DNA of 64,000 nt from Telluria sp042683405 (GCF_042683405.1 NZ_JBHUJS010000011.1:1-64000); one strand, 5' to 3'; shown: positions 1 to 9,012, counted from the stretch's first letter. Made by a program: numbers and translations. The notes: generated from the letters alone by a model not told the origin.

Positions 1-137
1 CGGACTTGGAATGAAAAAACGGGCAAAGCCACCTATCTGACCCACAGGCTCGCAGCCTTAAGCACCATCGGTGTGACTCTGCCCGACCGGAAAAACAGCA
101 GAAGTATCTGCCGAATTGCAGGCGGTATCAATATACG

Positions 138-161
138 AGGCACCAGGGGAGAGTGGTGCCT
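138..161. other. 8-bp inverted repeat upstream of iron-uptake promoter
   Basis: Arms AGGCACCA (138-145) and TGGTGCCT (154-161) are perfectly complementary around an 8-nt loop. No T-run follows, so it is a poor terminator candidate. It lies just 5' of the Fur-box-like promoter and could be an operator or the end of an upstream transcript. Nothing else recognisable was seen in positions 1-137. Confidence 0.35.
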
Positions 162-171
162 GACCCCGATT

Positions 172-215
172 AAGAATGAGAATTATTTGCATTTGGTGGC
201 GGGGTTTGCTAGGAT
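172..215 (+). promoter_or_regulatory. Fur-box-overlapped promoter of the ferric-iron binding-protein gene
   Basis: Positions 172-190 match the 19-bp Fur consensus at 13 of 19 positions by eye. A sigma70-like -35 (TTGCAT, 187-192) and -10 (TAGGAT, 210-215) sit 17 bp apart, so bound Fur would cover the -35 element. This predicts iron repression of the gene starting at 251. Confidence 0.6.
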
Positions 216-250
216 TGTTTGCATCTCCACAATTTTGGGAAGACACCACC

Positions 251-1267
251 ATGCAGAGCTTTAAACTCGCCATCGCCGCAGTGCTGTGCCTGAGCGCCTT
301 CGGCGCGACCGCCCAGGAGAAAGTCCTGAACCTGTATTCGGCCCGCCACTACCAGACCGATGAGGCGCTGTATTCGAATTTCACCAAGCAGACCGGGATC
401 AAGATCAACCGCATCGAGGCCGGCGAGAACGAGCTGCTCGAGCGCCTGCGCAACGAAGGCGCGAACAGCCCCGCCGATGTGTTCCTCACCGTGGACGCTG
501 CACGCCTGGCCAAGGCGGACGAACTGCAGATGTTCCAGCCGGTGAAGTCGAGCGTGCTGGAGGCGCGCATCCCCGCGCACATGCGCACCGCGGACTGGTA
601 CGCGTTCTCGCAGCGCGCCCGCATCATCGTGTATAACAAGTCGACCGTGAAAACGGCCGATGTCCAGAACTATGAAGACCTGGCCAACCCCAAGCTGAAG
701 GGCAAGGTCTGCGTGCGTTCCGGCTCGCACCCGTACAACCTGTCGCTCGGCGCGGCGCTGGTCGAGCACCTCGGCGAGCAGAAGACCGAAGCCTGGGCAC
801 GCGGCATGGTGGCCAACTTCGCGCGCGCGCCGAAGGGTGGCGACACCGACCAGATCAAGGCAGTGGCGGCCGGCGAATGCGGCGTGGCGCTGGCCAACTC
901 CTACTACCTGGCGCGCATGATGCGCTCGGAAAAGCCGGCCGACCAGCAGGTCGTGGCGCAACTGGGCGTGGTCTGGCCGAACCAGAAGACGACCGGCACG
1001 CACGTGAACATCTCCGGCGCCGGCGTCATGAAGACCGCGCCGAACAAGGCCAACGCGATCAAATTCCTCGAGTACCTCGCGTCCGACCAGGCGCAGGTCT
1101 ACTTCGCCGACGGTAACAACGAGTGGCCGGTCGTCGCCAGCGTCAAGACCAGCAATCCAGCGCTCGAGAAGCTGGGCAAGTTCAAGGCCGACACCATCAA
1201 CGTCGGCAAGCTGGCTAAAAACCAGGCGACCGTCCAGAAGATCTACGACCGCGCAGGCTGGAAGTAA
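251..1267 (+). CDS. Fe(III) ABC transporter periplasmic substrate-binding protein
   Basis: This is a periplasmic ferric-ion binding protein of the FbpA/FutA type (338 residues) that would deliver iron to the permease and ATPase encoded at 2606-5407. The ATG at 251 is preferred over an upstream in-frame ATG at 176 because it gives a clean signal peptide (hydrophobic core at residues 5-18, Ala-X-Ala-like end near residue 21) and leaves the promoter upstream. The mature protein opens with the strand LNLYSARHY typical of the family. The adjacent Tyr218-Tyr219 pair matches the tyrosines that ligate iron in FbpA proteins. A Fur-like site precedes the gene and a rho-independent terminator follows, so it is probably monocistronic. 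Confidence 0.9.
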   Translation: MQSFKLAIAAVLCLSAFGATAQEKVLNLYSARHYQTDEALYSNFTKQTGIKINRIEAGENELLERLRNEGANSPADVFLTVDAARLAKADELQMFQPVKSSVLEARIPAHMRTADWYAFSQRARIIVYNKSTVKTADVQNYEDLANPKLKGKVCVRSGSHPYNLSLGAALVEHLGEQKTEAWARGMVANFARAPKGGDTDQIKAVAAGECGVALANSYYLARMMRSEKPADQQVVAQLGVVWPNQKTTGTHVNISGAGVMKTAPNKANAIKFLEYLASDQAQVYFADGNNEWPVVASVKTSNPALEKLGKFKADTINVGKLAKNQATVQKIYDRAGWK

Positions 1268-1300
1268 GCGGCGCCGCAACGCTGTTGCGCGCAAAGAAAG

Positions 1301-1325
1301 GGCCGTCCGCAAGGACGGCCTTTTT
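1301..1325 (+). terminator. Rho-independent terminator after the iron-binding-protein gene
   Basis: The stem GGCCGTCC / GGACGGCC around a GCAA tetraloop is followed directly by five T residues. It separates the binding-protein gene from the MFS gene. Confidence 0.85.
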
Positions 1326-1408
1326 CGTTCGTGCTGCAGGTGCTTTACCTTAGAATGGGCTGACGCACCTGCGCCACGGCGCGCAGGAACCTTTCCAACC
1401 TGCCCGCC

Positions 1409-2593
1409 ATGAACCAGCCAACGCACAACCGCCTTCCGCCCGCGATCTGGATGCTCGGCTTCGTGAGCATGCTGATGGATGTCTCGTCCGAAATGGTCCA
1501 CAGCCTGCTGCCGATGTTCATGGTCGGCGTGCTGGGCGCCTCCGCCCTGACGGTCGGCCTGGTTGAAGGGCTGGCAGAAGCCACCGCGCTGATCGTCAAG
1601 GTCTTTTCCGGCACGCTCAGCGACTACCTCGGCAAGCGCAAGGGCCTGGCGGTATTCGGCTACGCGCTGGGAGCGCTGACCAAGCCGCTCTTCGCGATCG
1701 CCAGTTCATCCGGGGTGGTGCTCACCGCGCGCCTGATCGACCGTGTCGGAAAGGGCATCCGCGGCGCGCCGCGCGATGCGCTGGTGGCCGACATCGCGCC
1801 GCCGGAGATGCGCGGCGCCGCATTCGGCCTGCGCCAGTCGCTCGACACGGTCGGCGCGTTCCTCGGTCCCCTGCTCGCGGTGGCGCTGATGCTGCTGTGG
1901 GCGAACGACTTTCGCGCCGTGTTCTGGGTGGCGGTGATTCCCGGCGCGCTGGCAGTGCTGCTGCTGGTGTTCGGTGTGCGCGAGCCGCACCGCGAAACCG
2001 GCGCGCAGCGCACGAATCCCATCCGCCGCGAGAACCTTGGCCGCCTCGGGCGCGCCTACTGGTGGGTGGTCGGCATCGGCGCCGTGTTCACGCTGGCGCG
2101 ATTCTCGGAGGCCTTCCTGGTGCTGCGCGCGCAGCAGGGCGGCATTCCGGTCGCGCTGGTGCCGCTGGTGATGGTCGCGATGAATGTGATCTACGCCGCC
2201 TGCGCCTATCCGTTCGGGCGCCTGGCCGACCGCGTCAGCCACACCGGGCTGCTGGCGATCGGTCTGGCCGTGCTGGTGGCCGCCGACCTGGTGCTCGCGG
2301 CGAGCGCGCACTGGGCGGTGGTGCTGGCCGGCGTGGCGCTGTGGGGCGTCCACATGGGCATGACGCAAGGCTTGCTGGCGACGATGGTGGCGGATACGGC
2401 GCCCGCCGACCTGCGCGGCACGGCCTACGGCTTCTTCAACCTGATGAGTGGCATCGCGCTGCTGGTGGCAAGCGTGGTGGCGGGACTGCTGTGGGACCGG
2501 CTGGGCGCGAGCGCAACCTTCCATGCGGGCGCCGGCTTCTGCGTGGCCGCACTGGCCGGCTTGCTGCTGTACCGGCGCGGCGCGCTGCGCTGA
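1409..2593 (+). CDS. MFS transporter
   Basis: This is a major facilitator superfamily permease of 394 residues with about 12 hydrophobic segments. The loop between helices 2 and 3 (residues about 70-78, SDYLGKRKG) matches the MFS motif A pattern, and an equivalent stretch (GRLADRVSHTG) recurs in the second half. Substrate is not evident; families with this shape include drug and metabolite exporters. It lies between the iron-binding-protein gene and the convergent permease gene, so a role in iron or siderophore handling is possible but is inferred from position only. It has its own upstream terminator boundary, and no Fur site was seen directly before it. Confidence 0.75.
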   Translation: MNQPTHNRLPPAIWMLGFVSMLMDVSSEMVHSLLPMFMVGVLGASALTVGLVEGLAEATALIVKVFSGTLSDYLGKRKGLAVFGYALGALTKPLFAIASSSGVVLTARLIDRVGKGIRGAPRDALVADIAPPEMRGAAFGLRQSLDTVGAFLGPLLAVALMLLWANDFRAVFWVAVIPGALAVLLLVFGVREPHRETGAQRTNPIRRENLGRLGRAYWWVVGIGAVFTLARFSEAFLVLRAQQGGIPVALVPLVMVAMNVIYAACAYPFGRLADRVSHTGLLAIGLAVLVAADLVLAASAHWAVVLAGVALWGVHMGMTQGLLATMVADTAPADLRGTAYGFFNLMSGIALLVASVVAGLLWDRLGASATFHAGAGFCVAALAGLLLYRRGALR

Positions 2594-2605
2594 CGCGAGC
2601 GGGCC

Positions 2606-4249
2606 TTAGCGGGTGCGGCTGCGCGCGATCTGGCGCGAGATGATGATCAGCGGCAGGACGCCGACCGCGACGATCGCCAGCGCGGCGGTCGACGCTTCCG
2701 TCAGGCGCTCGTCGGAGGCGAGCGTGTACGCCTGCGTGGCCAGTGTGTCGAAGTTAAACGGGCGCATGACGAGCGTGGCCGGCAGTTCCTTCATCACGTC
2801 GACGAACACCAGCAGGCCGGCGGTCAGCATGCTCCCGCGCAGCAGCGGCAGGTGCACGCGCCACAGCGTCTCGGCCTGGCCGTAGCCCAGCGAGCGCGCG
2901 GCGTCGTCCATGGCCGGCGTGATTTTTGCCAGGCTCGTTTCCACCGAGCCGAGCGACACGGTCAGGAAGCGCACCAGGTAGGCGTATACCAGCGCCGCGA
3001 TGCCGCCCGTCAGCAGCAGGCCGGGGTTGTGCCCGGTCAGCGATTGCAGGGATCCGGCCAGCCAGGTGTCGATGCGGGTCACGGGAATCAGCACGCCCAC
3101 CGCGATCACCGATCCGGGCAGCGCGTAGCCCAGGCCGACGATGCGGTTCACGAAGCCGGTGGCGGGGTGGCGGCTCATGCGGGCGGCGTACGCCAGCAGC
3201 ACGGCGATGGCGACGGCGATCAGCGCCGTCACGGCCGCCAGGGTGAAGCTGTTGTGCGCGAGCTGGAAGAAGCGTTCGCCGAACTGCGCATCGCCTTCGG
3301 TCAGCGCCATCTCCAGCAGCACGCCGCCCGGCACCAGGAAGCCGAGCAGCAGCGGGACCGCGCATGCCACGATGGCGCCGAACGCGGCGGGACCGCGCAG
3401 GCGCCGCCCCGGCATCGGGCGATTGCGCCCCGTGGTGTTGTGGAAGCGCGCATTGCCGCGCGAGACGCGTTCGAGGAACAGGATCAGCGCGATGAAGAAC
3501 AGCAGCACGGCCGAAAGCTGCGCCGCCGCGACCCGGTCGCCCAGCGAGAACCACGCGCGGTAGATGCCGGTCGTGAAGGTCTGCACGCCGAAGTACGATA
3601 CCGCGCCGTAGTCGGCCAGTGTTTCCATCAGGGCGAGCGAGGCGCCGGCCGCGATAGCGGGACGCGCCAGCGGGATCGAGATGCGCAGGAAGCTCTGCCA
3701 GGCCGTCAGGCCCAGCGAGCGGCCCACTTCCAGCATGCCGCTCGCGCGTTCCAGGAAGGCGGCGCGCGCCAGCAGGTAGACATACGGGTAGAGCACGAAG
3801 ATGAAGATCAGCGTGGCGCCGGTGACGGTGCGGATGTCGGGGAACCAGTACTGGCCGGGCGCCAGGTCGAAGGCGCTGCGCAGCCAGGTCTGCACCGGTC
3901 CCACGAACTGCAGCAGGTCGGTGTAGGTGTAGGCCATGACGTAGGCGGGCACCGCGAGCGGCAGCACCAGCGCCCACTCGAACACGCGCCGCAGCGGAAA
4001 GTCGTGCACGCTGACCAGCCATGCCGTGCCCACGCCGATGAGGATGGTGCCGGCCGAGACGCCGGCGCACAGCAGCAGGGTATTGACAATGTAGTCCGGC
4101 AGGACGGTGCTGGCGAGATGCTGCCAGGTGTCGCCGGAGCCGCCGGCCAGCAGGTTCGCGGCGACGCTCAGGATCGGCACGGCGACCAGCGACGCGACGA
4201 GCAGCGCCGCCCATGCGAGCGGCGAAAGGGCGTTGCGTCCGCGGGTCAT
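2606..4249 (-). CDS. Ferric-iron ABC transporter permease (fused double domain)
   Basis: This is an inner-membrane permease of the FbpB/AfuB/SfuB type, about 547 residues with some 12 transmembrane segments. It carries two binding-protein-dependent transport domains in tandem, each with an EAA-like loop that contacts the ATPase (for example SLGLTAWQSFLRISIPLARP in the first half and SLGYGQAETLWRVHLP in the second). The ATG at 4249 has an AGAGA-type ribosome site; an in-frame GTG at 4267 is an alternative start. The gene is transcribed divergently from the ATPase gene across a promoter with a Fur-like site. It converges on the MFS gene, with only 12 bases between the stops. Confidence 0.88.
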   Translation of the reverse strand: MTRGRNALSPLAWAALLVASLVAVPILSVAANLLAGGSGDTWQHLASTVLPDYIVNTLLLCAGVSAGTILIGVGTAWLVSVHDFPLRRVFEWALVLPLAVPAYVMAYTYTDLLQFVGPVQTWLRSAFDLAPGQYWFPDIRTVTGATLIFIFVLYPYVYLLARAAFLERASGMLEVGRSLGLTAWQSFLRISIPLARPAIAAGASLALMETLADYGAVSYFGVQTFTTGIYRAWFSLGDRVAAAQLSAVLLFFIALILFLERVSRGNARFHNTTGRNRPMPGRRLRGPAAFGAIVACAVPLLLGFLVPGGVLLEMALTEGDAQFGERFFQLAHNSFTLAAVTALIAVAIAVLLAYAARMSRHPATGFVNRIVGLGYALPGSVIAVGVLIPVTRIDTWLAGSLQSLTGHNPGLLLTGGIAALVYAYLVRFLTVSLGSVETSLAKITPAMDDAARSLGYGQAETLWRVHLPLLRGSMLTAGLLVFVDVMKELPATLVMRPFNFDTLATQAYTLASDERLTEASTAALAIVAVGVLPLIIISRQIARSRTR

Positions 4250-4282
4250 GGCGAATTGTCTCTGCACGGAGTAGGGCTAAAT

Positions 4283-4301
4283 GAAAATGAGAATTATAAT
4301 T
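4283..4301. promoter_or_regulatory. Shared Fur box and symmetric divergent -10 element
   Basis: The 19 bases match the Fur consensus at 14 positions by eye. Its right half contains the perfect palindrome AATTATAATT (4292-4301), which reads TATAAT on the plus strand (4295-4300) and on the minus strand (4298-4293). One bound Fur dimer would therefore cover the -10 elements of both the permease gene (start 4249, minus) and the ATPase gene (start 4328, plus). Confidence 0.65.
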
Positions 4302-4327
4302 GATGACTACTCGATCAGATCCGCATC

Positions 4328-5407
4328 ATGTCCCTGCTTGAACTAAGCAATATCAGTTATGCCTACGGCGCCCACCAGGTGGTGTCCGGCCTGTCCCTGC
4401 AACTGGAGCGCGGGGAGATCGGCTGCCTGCTCGGACCTTCGGGCTGCGGCAAGACCACGGTCCTGCGCTGCATCGCCGGTTTCGAGCATGTGAGCGGCGG
4501 TGCGATCCGGCTCGATAACGAAGTGATCAGCAGCCCGGACGTGCATGTGCCGGCGGAGCGGCGCCGCATCGGCATGGTGTTCCAGGACTATGCGCTGTTC
4601 CCGCACCTGACGGTCGCGGACAACGTGGCGTTCGGCCTGCGCGGCGCCAGCGCCAGGGAGAAGGAAGCGCGCGTCAACGAACTGCTGCTCACGGTGGGCC
4701 TGGCGGGCCACGGCTTCAGGCATCCGCACGAGCTGTCCGGCGGCCAGCAGCAGCGCGTGGCGCTCGCCCGCGCGCTGGCGCCGCGCCCGCGCCTGCTGCT
4801 GCTCGACGAGCCCTTCTCCAACCTGGACGTGGACCTGCGCGAGCGCCTGGCGCTGGAGGTGCGCAGCATCCTGCGCGCCGAAGGCACGACCGCGATCCTC
4901 GTCACTCACGACCAGAACGAGGCGTTCGCGCTGGCGGACCAGATCGGGATCATGCACGAGGGCCGGCTGCAGCAGTGGGACACTGCCTACAATCTGTACC
5001 ACACGCCGTCGAACCGGTTCGTGGCCGACTTCGTGGGGCAGGGCGTGTTCCTGCCGGGCGAACTGGTGGATCCGCGCCACATCCGCATCGAACTGGGAAC
5101 GCTGCCGGTGGCCCTGATGACCGGCGGCGACAAGGCCGGGCTGGGACGCGGCAGCCAGGTGTCCGTGCTGCTGCGCCCGGACGACATTACGCATGACGAC
5201 GACAGCCTGCTCAAGGCCGAGGTCATCGCCAAGGCCTTCCGCGGCGCCGAATTCATGTACACCCTCAGGCTCGCGAGCGGGGCGCAGGTGCTGTCGCTGG
5301 TGCCGAGCCACCACAACCACGCGATCGGCGAGCATATCGGCATCCGGCTGGCGGTCGACCACGTAGTCGCCTTCCACGCGGACGCCGATGTCCCGCCGGT
5401 GATGTGA
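4328..5407 (+). CDS. Ferric-iron ABC transporter ATP-binding protein
   Basis: This is the cytoplasmic ATPase of the iron importer (FbpC/AfuC type, 359 residues). The Walker A motif GPSGCGKT is at residues 36-43, the ABC signature LSGGQQQRVALARAL at about 138, and Walker B LLLLDEP just after, followed by the D-loop and switch histidine (VTHDQ). Residues from about 235 form a TOBE-like regulatory region, as in FbpC. It is expressed from the Fur-overlapped divergent promoter at 4283-4301. The next gene starts 2 bases after its stop, so the two are probably cotranscribed. Confidence 0.92.
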   Translation: MSLLELSNISYAYGAHQVVSGLSLQLERGEIGCLLGPSGCGKTTVLRCIAGFEHVSGGAIRLDNEVISSPDVHVPAERRRIGMVFQDYALFPHLTVADNVAFGLRGASAREKEARVNELLLTVGLAGHGFRHPHELSGGQQQRVALARALAPRPRLLLLDEPFSNLDVDLRERLALEVRSILRAEGTTAILVTHDQNEAFALADQIGIMHEGRLQQWDTAYNLYHTPSNRFVADFVGQGVFLPGELVDPRHIRIELGTLPVALMTGGDKAGLGRGSQVSVLLRPDDITHDDDSLLKAEVIAKAFRGAEFMYTLRLASGAQVLSLVPSHHNHAIGEHIGIRLAVDHVVAFHADADVPPVM

Positions 5408-5409
5408 GC

Positions 5410-6906
5410 ATGGACCCGCTGGCAACAAGCCTGCAACGCGCGCTGTCGCTGCACCAGCGCGGTGACTTCGCCGCGGCGATGCCGCTGTACCGCGAGGTGC
5501 TGGCGGCGCAGCCGCGCAATGCCGACGCGCTGCACCTGCTGGGCGTGGCCCTGCGCCAGGCCGGCGATGCGGCCGCCGCTGCCGCATCCATCGAAGCGGC
5601 CATCGCGATCGATCCTTCCCTCGCCATCGCGCACAGCAACCTGGGCGCCGCCCTGCAGGACCTTGGCCGCACCGAAGATGCGCTCGCCGCGTACGACCGG
5701 GCACTCGCGCTCAAGCCCGATTACGCGATGGCGCACGCCAACCGCGGCAATGCGCTGCGCCGCCTCGGCCGCATGGCCGACGCGCTGGACAGCTACGACC
5801 GCGCGCTGCACCTGAATCCTTCTGCGGCGGAAGCCTGGAGCAACCGCGGGCTGGCCCTCGATGCGCTGGGCCGCTTCGAAGCCGCGATGGACAGTTTCGG
5901 CCGCGCCCTCGCGCTCAGGCCGAAGTTCGCGGATTCGTGGAGCGGGCAGGGCGTCGCGCTGCAAGGCGCTGGCCACCTGGAGGCCGCCGGCGACAGCTAC
6001 GCCCGCGCGCTCGAATGCGATCCCGGCCATGCGGAGGCGCTGGTCAACATGGCAACGCTGCTGCAGCGCCTGCACCGCCACGACGATGCGCTCGCCTACG
6101 CCGACGAGGCGGTGGCGCGCCATCCCGCCAACCCGGCGGCGCGGCTGCGGCGCGCCAACGCACTGCACGCGCTCGGTCGGCAGGAGGAGGCGGCGCATGC
6201 ATTCCATGCGGCGCGCGCGTGCGGGGCCGATCCCGGCCTGTGTTCGTTCATGCTGGCCGCGCTCGGCGCGGAGCCTGCGCCGGCGGCGGCGCCGGCGCCC
6301 TATGTGCAGGCGCTGTTCGATCAGTACGCCGGCCATTTCGACGAGCACCTCGGGGAGGTGCTCGGGTACCGCACGCCGGAAGCGCTGGCCGCCGCGCTCG
6401 CGGCGCACGTGCAGGCGAAGGGGGATGTTCTGGATGCGGGCTGCGGCACGGGCCTGTGCGGCCCCTTGCTGCGCCCGTTCGCCGCGACGCTGGCCGGCGT
6501 GGACCTGTCGCCGAAGATGGTCGAGGCGGCGCGCCGGACCGGCGTGTACGACCTGCTCGAGTGTGCGGAGCTTGGCGCATTCCTGGCGCGGCACCGGCAG
6601 GCGTTCGATATCGTGGCCGCGGCGGACGTGCTGGTCTATGTGGGCGACCTGGAACCGGTGTTCGCGTCCGCTGCCGGCGCCCTGCGCGGCGATGGACTGC
6701 TTGCGTTCTCGGTTGAGGCGGGGACGGATGCGGGGTACACCCTGCAGCCGTCCGGCCGCTACGCCCACGGCGCAGGCTACCTGCGCGCGCTGGCTGCCCG
6801 CCACGGCTTCGAGGTCCTGGACCTGTCGCGCCACACGCTGCGGCGCGACCGCGAAGGCGGTATCGAGGGTTATCTCGCCGTCATGCGGCTGGGGCGTCGC
6901 CCTTAG
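5410..6906 (+). CDS. TPR-repeat protein with C-terminal SAM methyltransferase domain
   Basis: This is a 498-residue two-part protein. Residues about 1-260 are consecutive 34-residue tetratricopeptide repeats (recurrent patterns such as AxxNLGxALxxLGRxEDAL), and residues about 300-498 form a class I methyltransferase fold. The SAM-binding glycine motif reads VLDAGCGTGLCGPLL, followed by the acidic strand end GVDLSPKM. TPR-methyltransferase fusions of this type are common in Betaproteobacteria, but their substrates are mostly unknown. The start (ATG 5410) lies 2 bases after the iron-ATPase stop, which suggests cotranscription. The 3' end overlaps the convergent VOC gene by 26 bases. Confidence 0.82.
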   Translation: MDPLATSLQRALSLHQRGDFAAAMPLYREVLAAQPRNADALHLLGVALRQAGDAAAAAASIEAAIAIDPSLAIAHSNLGAALQDLGRTEDALAAYDRALALKPDYAMAHANRGNALRRLGRMADALDSYDRALHLNPSAAEAWSNRGLALDALGRFEAAMDSFGRALALRPKFADSWSGQGVALQGAGHLEAAGDSYARALECDPGHAEALVNMATLLQRLHRHDDALAYADEAVARHPANPAARLRRANALHALGRQEEAAHAFHAARACGADPGLCSFMLAALGAEPAPAAAPAPYVQALFDQYAGHFDEHLGEVLGYRTPEALAAALAAHVQAKGDVLDAGCGTGLCGPLLRPFAATLAGVDLSPKMVEAARRTGVYDLLECAELGAFLARHRQAFDIVAAADVLVYVGDLEPVFASAAGALRGDGLLAFSVEAGTDAGYTLQPSGRYAHGAGYLRALAARHGFEVLDLSRHTLRRDREGGIEGYLAVMRLGRRP

Positions 6907-7261
6907 GCTGCCACAGTTCCACCTTGTTCCCGTCCGGGTCCATGAACCAGCCGAAGCTGCCGATTTCGTCGGACACGACTTCATCCACCAGCGTCGCCCC
7001 GCCTTCCTGCACCTGCTTCAACGCGCCTTCCAGGTCGTCCACGACCAGGTTGAACATGAATTCGCGCGTGGTCGGCGCGAACTTGTCGCTGTCGGCCTTG
7101 AATGCGGCGAACACGGTGGCGCCGCCGGGCGGCATCGCCGATGGGGCCAGCACCGCGTAGCCGCCGTTGTCGAGGCCGAGATGGCGCTGGTACCACGCCA
7201 TCAGCGCCGCAGGATCGGGCGATTTGAAGAACATGCCGCCAAAGCCCAGGACTTTTGCCAT
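6881..7261 (-). CDS. VOC-family (glyoxalase/bleomycin-resistance fold) protein
   Basis: This is a 126-residue single-domain vicinal-oxygen-chelate protein. The opening MAKVLGFGGMFFKSPDPAAL and the closing GSFGWFMDPDGNKVELWQP are typical of small VOC proteins that bind a divalent metal and act on small molecules, though the substrate cannot be read from the sequence. The ATG at 7261 is chosen because a GGAAG ribosome site precedes it; the reading frame stays open further upstream without homology. It converges on the TPR-methyltransferase gene and overlaps its end. Confidence 0.8.
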   Translation of the reverse strand: MAKVLGFGGMFFKSPDPAALMAWYQRHLGLDNGGYAVLAPSAMPPGGATVFAAFKADSDKFAPTTREFMFNLVVDDLEGALKQVQEGGATLVDEVVSDEIGSFGWFMDPDGNKVELWQPKGDAPAA

Positions 7262-7370
7262 TTTGCTTCCTTGATGATGAGTGAAATGAAGGCCAGACAA
7301 TAGCATGCTGATAAGTCCTGTCCAAGCTGTCATCGCTATCTTCCGCTAACCCCGCTGGTCTCGGCCGTTT

Positions 7371-7413
7371 TTGATCCAGGTCAAGGATTTCGGGACTTGC
7401 GACCACCTACACT
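7371..7413 (+). promoter_or_regulatory. FNR-box promoter of the chemoreceptor/hemN unit
   Basis: TTGATCCAGGTCAA (7371-7384) differs from the FNR consensus TTGAT-N4-ATCAA at one position. A -10-like TACACT (7408-7413) lies at the distance expected for a class II FNR-activated promoter. It drives the gene starting at TTG 7444, and probably hemN 3 bases downstream of that gene. Confidence 0.75.
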
Positions 7414-7443
7414 CCCTGTTGTCGTGAGTAAAGGGGATCTGTT

Positions 7444-9009
7444 TTGCGTACCAACCTGCCGGTGACCGGCGTCGAATATGTCCTCCGGGACGACGAGTTC
7501 ATCGTATCGAAGACCGACACCAAGGGACGGATCACCTATGTGAATCCGTGCTTCGTCGAAGTGAGCGGCTTTTCTGCCGATGAACTGATCGGCAAGGCGC
7601 ACAACATCGTGCGCCATCCGGACATGCCGCCCGAGGCCTTCGCGGACCTGTGGACGACGCTGCAAAGCGGCCAGCCATGGACCGGCGTGGTGAAGAACCG
7701 CCGCAAGGACGGCGGTTTCTACTGGGTGGTGGCAAACGTGGTGCCGGTGCGCGAGAACGGTGCGCTGACGGGCTACATGTCTGTGCGCACCCGCCCGAGC
7801 CGCGAGCAGGTGGCTGCCGCAGGCGCCGCCTATGCGCGCGTGCGCGCCGGCCAGGCCAGGGGGATCGCGATCCGCCGCGGCGCCGTGGTGCGTACCGGCC
7901 TGCGCGGACGCATTGACAGCGCGCTCGACCTGCCGCTGGGCCGGCGCATCGGCGCGAGCATGCTGTCGCTGGGCGCTGTCATCGCCGCGCTGGGCGCGGC
8001 CGCGCCGTTCGGCTGGGCCACAGCGCTGGCGGCCGCCGGCGTTGCGCTCACTTTGCTGAGCTGGTACGCGCTGGTGCGCACCATCGTGTTCCCGATGCGC
8101 ACTGCCACCGGCGCGGTGGTGGCGCTGGCAGGCGGCGACCTGGGGGCGACGGTCGATTCGCGCCGAAATGACGAGGTGGGCCAGTTGCTGCGCGCGTTGC
8201 GCCAACTGAACGTTAACCTGAAGGCGACCATCGGCGACGTGCGTACCAACGTGCAGGCGATCGAAACGGCCACCCGCGAGATCGCGGAAGGCAACCGAGA
8301 CCTGGCCGGCCGCACCGAATCGCAGGCGGCCAACCTGGAGCAGACCACCGCGACCGTCGCGCACTTTGCCGAGAAGGTGGCACGCAACCAGCAAGGCGCG
8401 GTGCAGGCCGACGAGCTGGTCGTGGCCGCGTCGAAAGTCGCGGGCGCGGGCGGCCATGCGGTGTCGCAGGTGGGGGCGACCATGGGCCAGATCAGCGAGT
8501 CGGCCAGCCGCATTGTCGACATCATTGGCCTGATCGACGGGATCGCGTTCCAGACCAACATCCTCGCGTTGAACGCCGCCGTGGAAGCGGCCCGCGCGGG
8601 CGAACAGGGACGCGGCTTTGCCGTCGTAGCCGGCGAAGTGCGCAGCCTGGCGCAGCGATCGGCCAGCGCGGCGAAAGAGATCAAGATCCTGATCGGCAAT
8701 TCGGTCGAGAAGGTCGGTCACGGCAACGAGTTGGTCGATGCAGCCGGACGCACCATGATCGACGTGGTGGGATCGGTCGAGCGTGCGACCGGGATCATGG
8801 CGGACATCTCCCGCGCAAGCATCGAGCAGACCCGCGGGATCGCCGAGATCAACCAGTCGCTGGGCGAACTCGATGCGCTGACGCAGCAGAACGCGCGGCT
8901 CGTCGGCCAGCACGCCGACGCCACCGCGCATGTAGCAAGCCAGGCCGCGCAGCTGTCGCGCGCCGTGGGGATTTTCCAGTTTGGCGGCACACATATCAAA
9001 AGGACCTGA
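7444..9009 (+). CDS. aer: Aer-like PAS methyl-accepting chemotaxis protein (energy/oxygen taxis)
   Basis: This is a membrane-bound chemoreceptor of 521 residues. Residues about 15-125 form a PAS domain. Its stretch NIVRHPDMP followed by W and NRRKDGGFYWV resembles the FAD-binding PAS of Aer, including an Arg-His-x-Asp group. A hydrophobic hairpin at about 175-215 anchors it, followed by a HAMP linker and the receptor signalling domain with the conserved hairpin tip NILALNAAVEAARAGE. The start is TTG, supported by a strong AAGGGG ribosome site; no ATG fits. An FNR box precedes it and hemN follows after 3 bases, so it likely lets cells seek the redox conditions that suit the cbb3 oxidase encoded downstream. 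Confidence 0.85.
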   Translation: MRTNLPVTGVEYVLRDDEFIVSKTDTKGRITYVNPCFVEVSGFSADELIGKAHNIVRHPDMPPEAFADLWTTLQSGQPWTGVVKNRRKDGGFYWVVANVVPVRENGALTGYMSVRTRPSREQVAAAGAAYARVRAGQARGIAIRRGAVVRTGLRGRIDSALDLPLGRRIGASMLSLGAVIAALGAAAPFGWATALAAAGVALTLLSWYALVRTIVFPMRTATGAVVALAGGDLGATVDSRRNDEVGQLLRALRQLNVNLKATIGDVRTNVQAIETATREIAEGNRDLAGRTESQAANLEQTTATVAHFAEKVARNQQGAVQADELVVAASKVAGAGGHAVSQVGATMGQISESASRIVDIIGLIDGIAFQTNILALNAAVEAARAGEQGRGFAVVAGEVRSLAQRSASAAKEIKILIGNSVEKVGHGNELVDAAGRTMIDVVGSVERATGIMADISRASIEQTRGIAEINQSLGELDALTQQNARLVGQHADATAHVASQAAQLSRAVGIFQFGGTHIKRT

Positions 9010-9012
9010 CAC

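Noticed and set aside
209..1501. A 430-codon minus-strand open frame over the iron-binding-protein gene
   Set aside because: It crosses the terminator at 1301-1325 and encodes Arg/His/Val-rich sequence typical of antisense frames in GC-rich DNA.
2852..4303. A 483-codon plus-strand open frame over the iron permease gene
   Set aside because: It is the shadow of a gene with clear transmembrane and EAA-loop features on the other strand; its product is low-complexity Arg/His/Gln/Ala.
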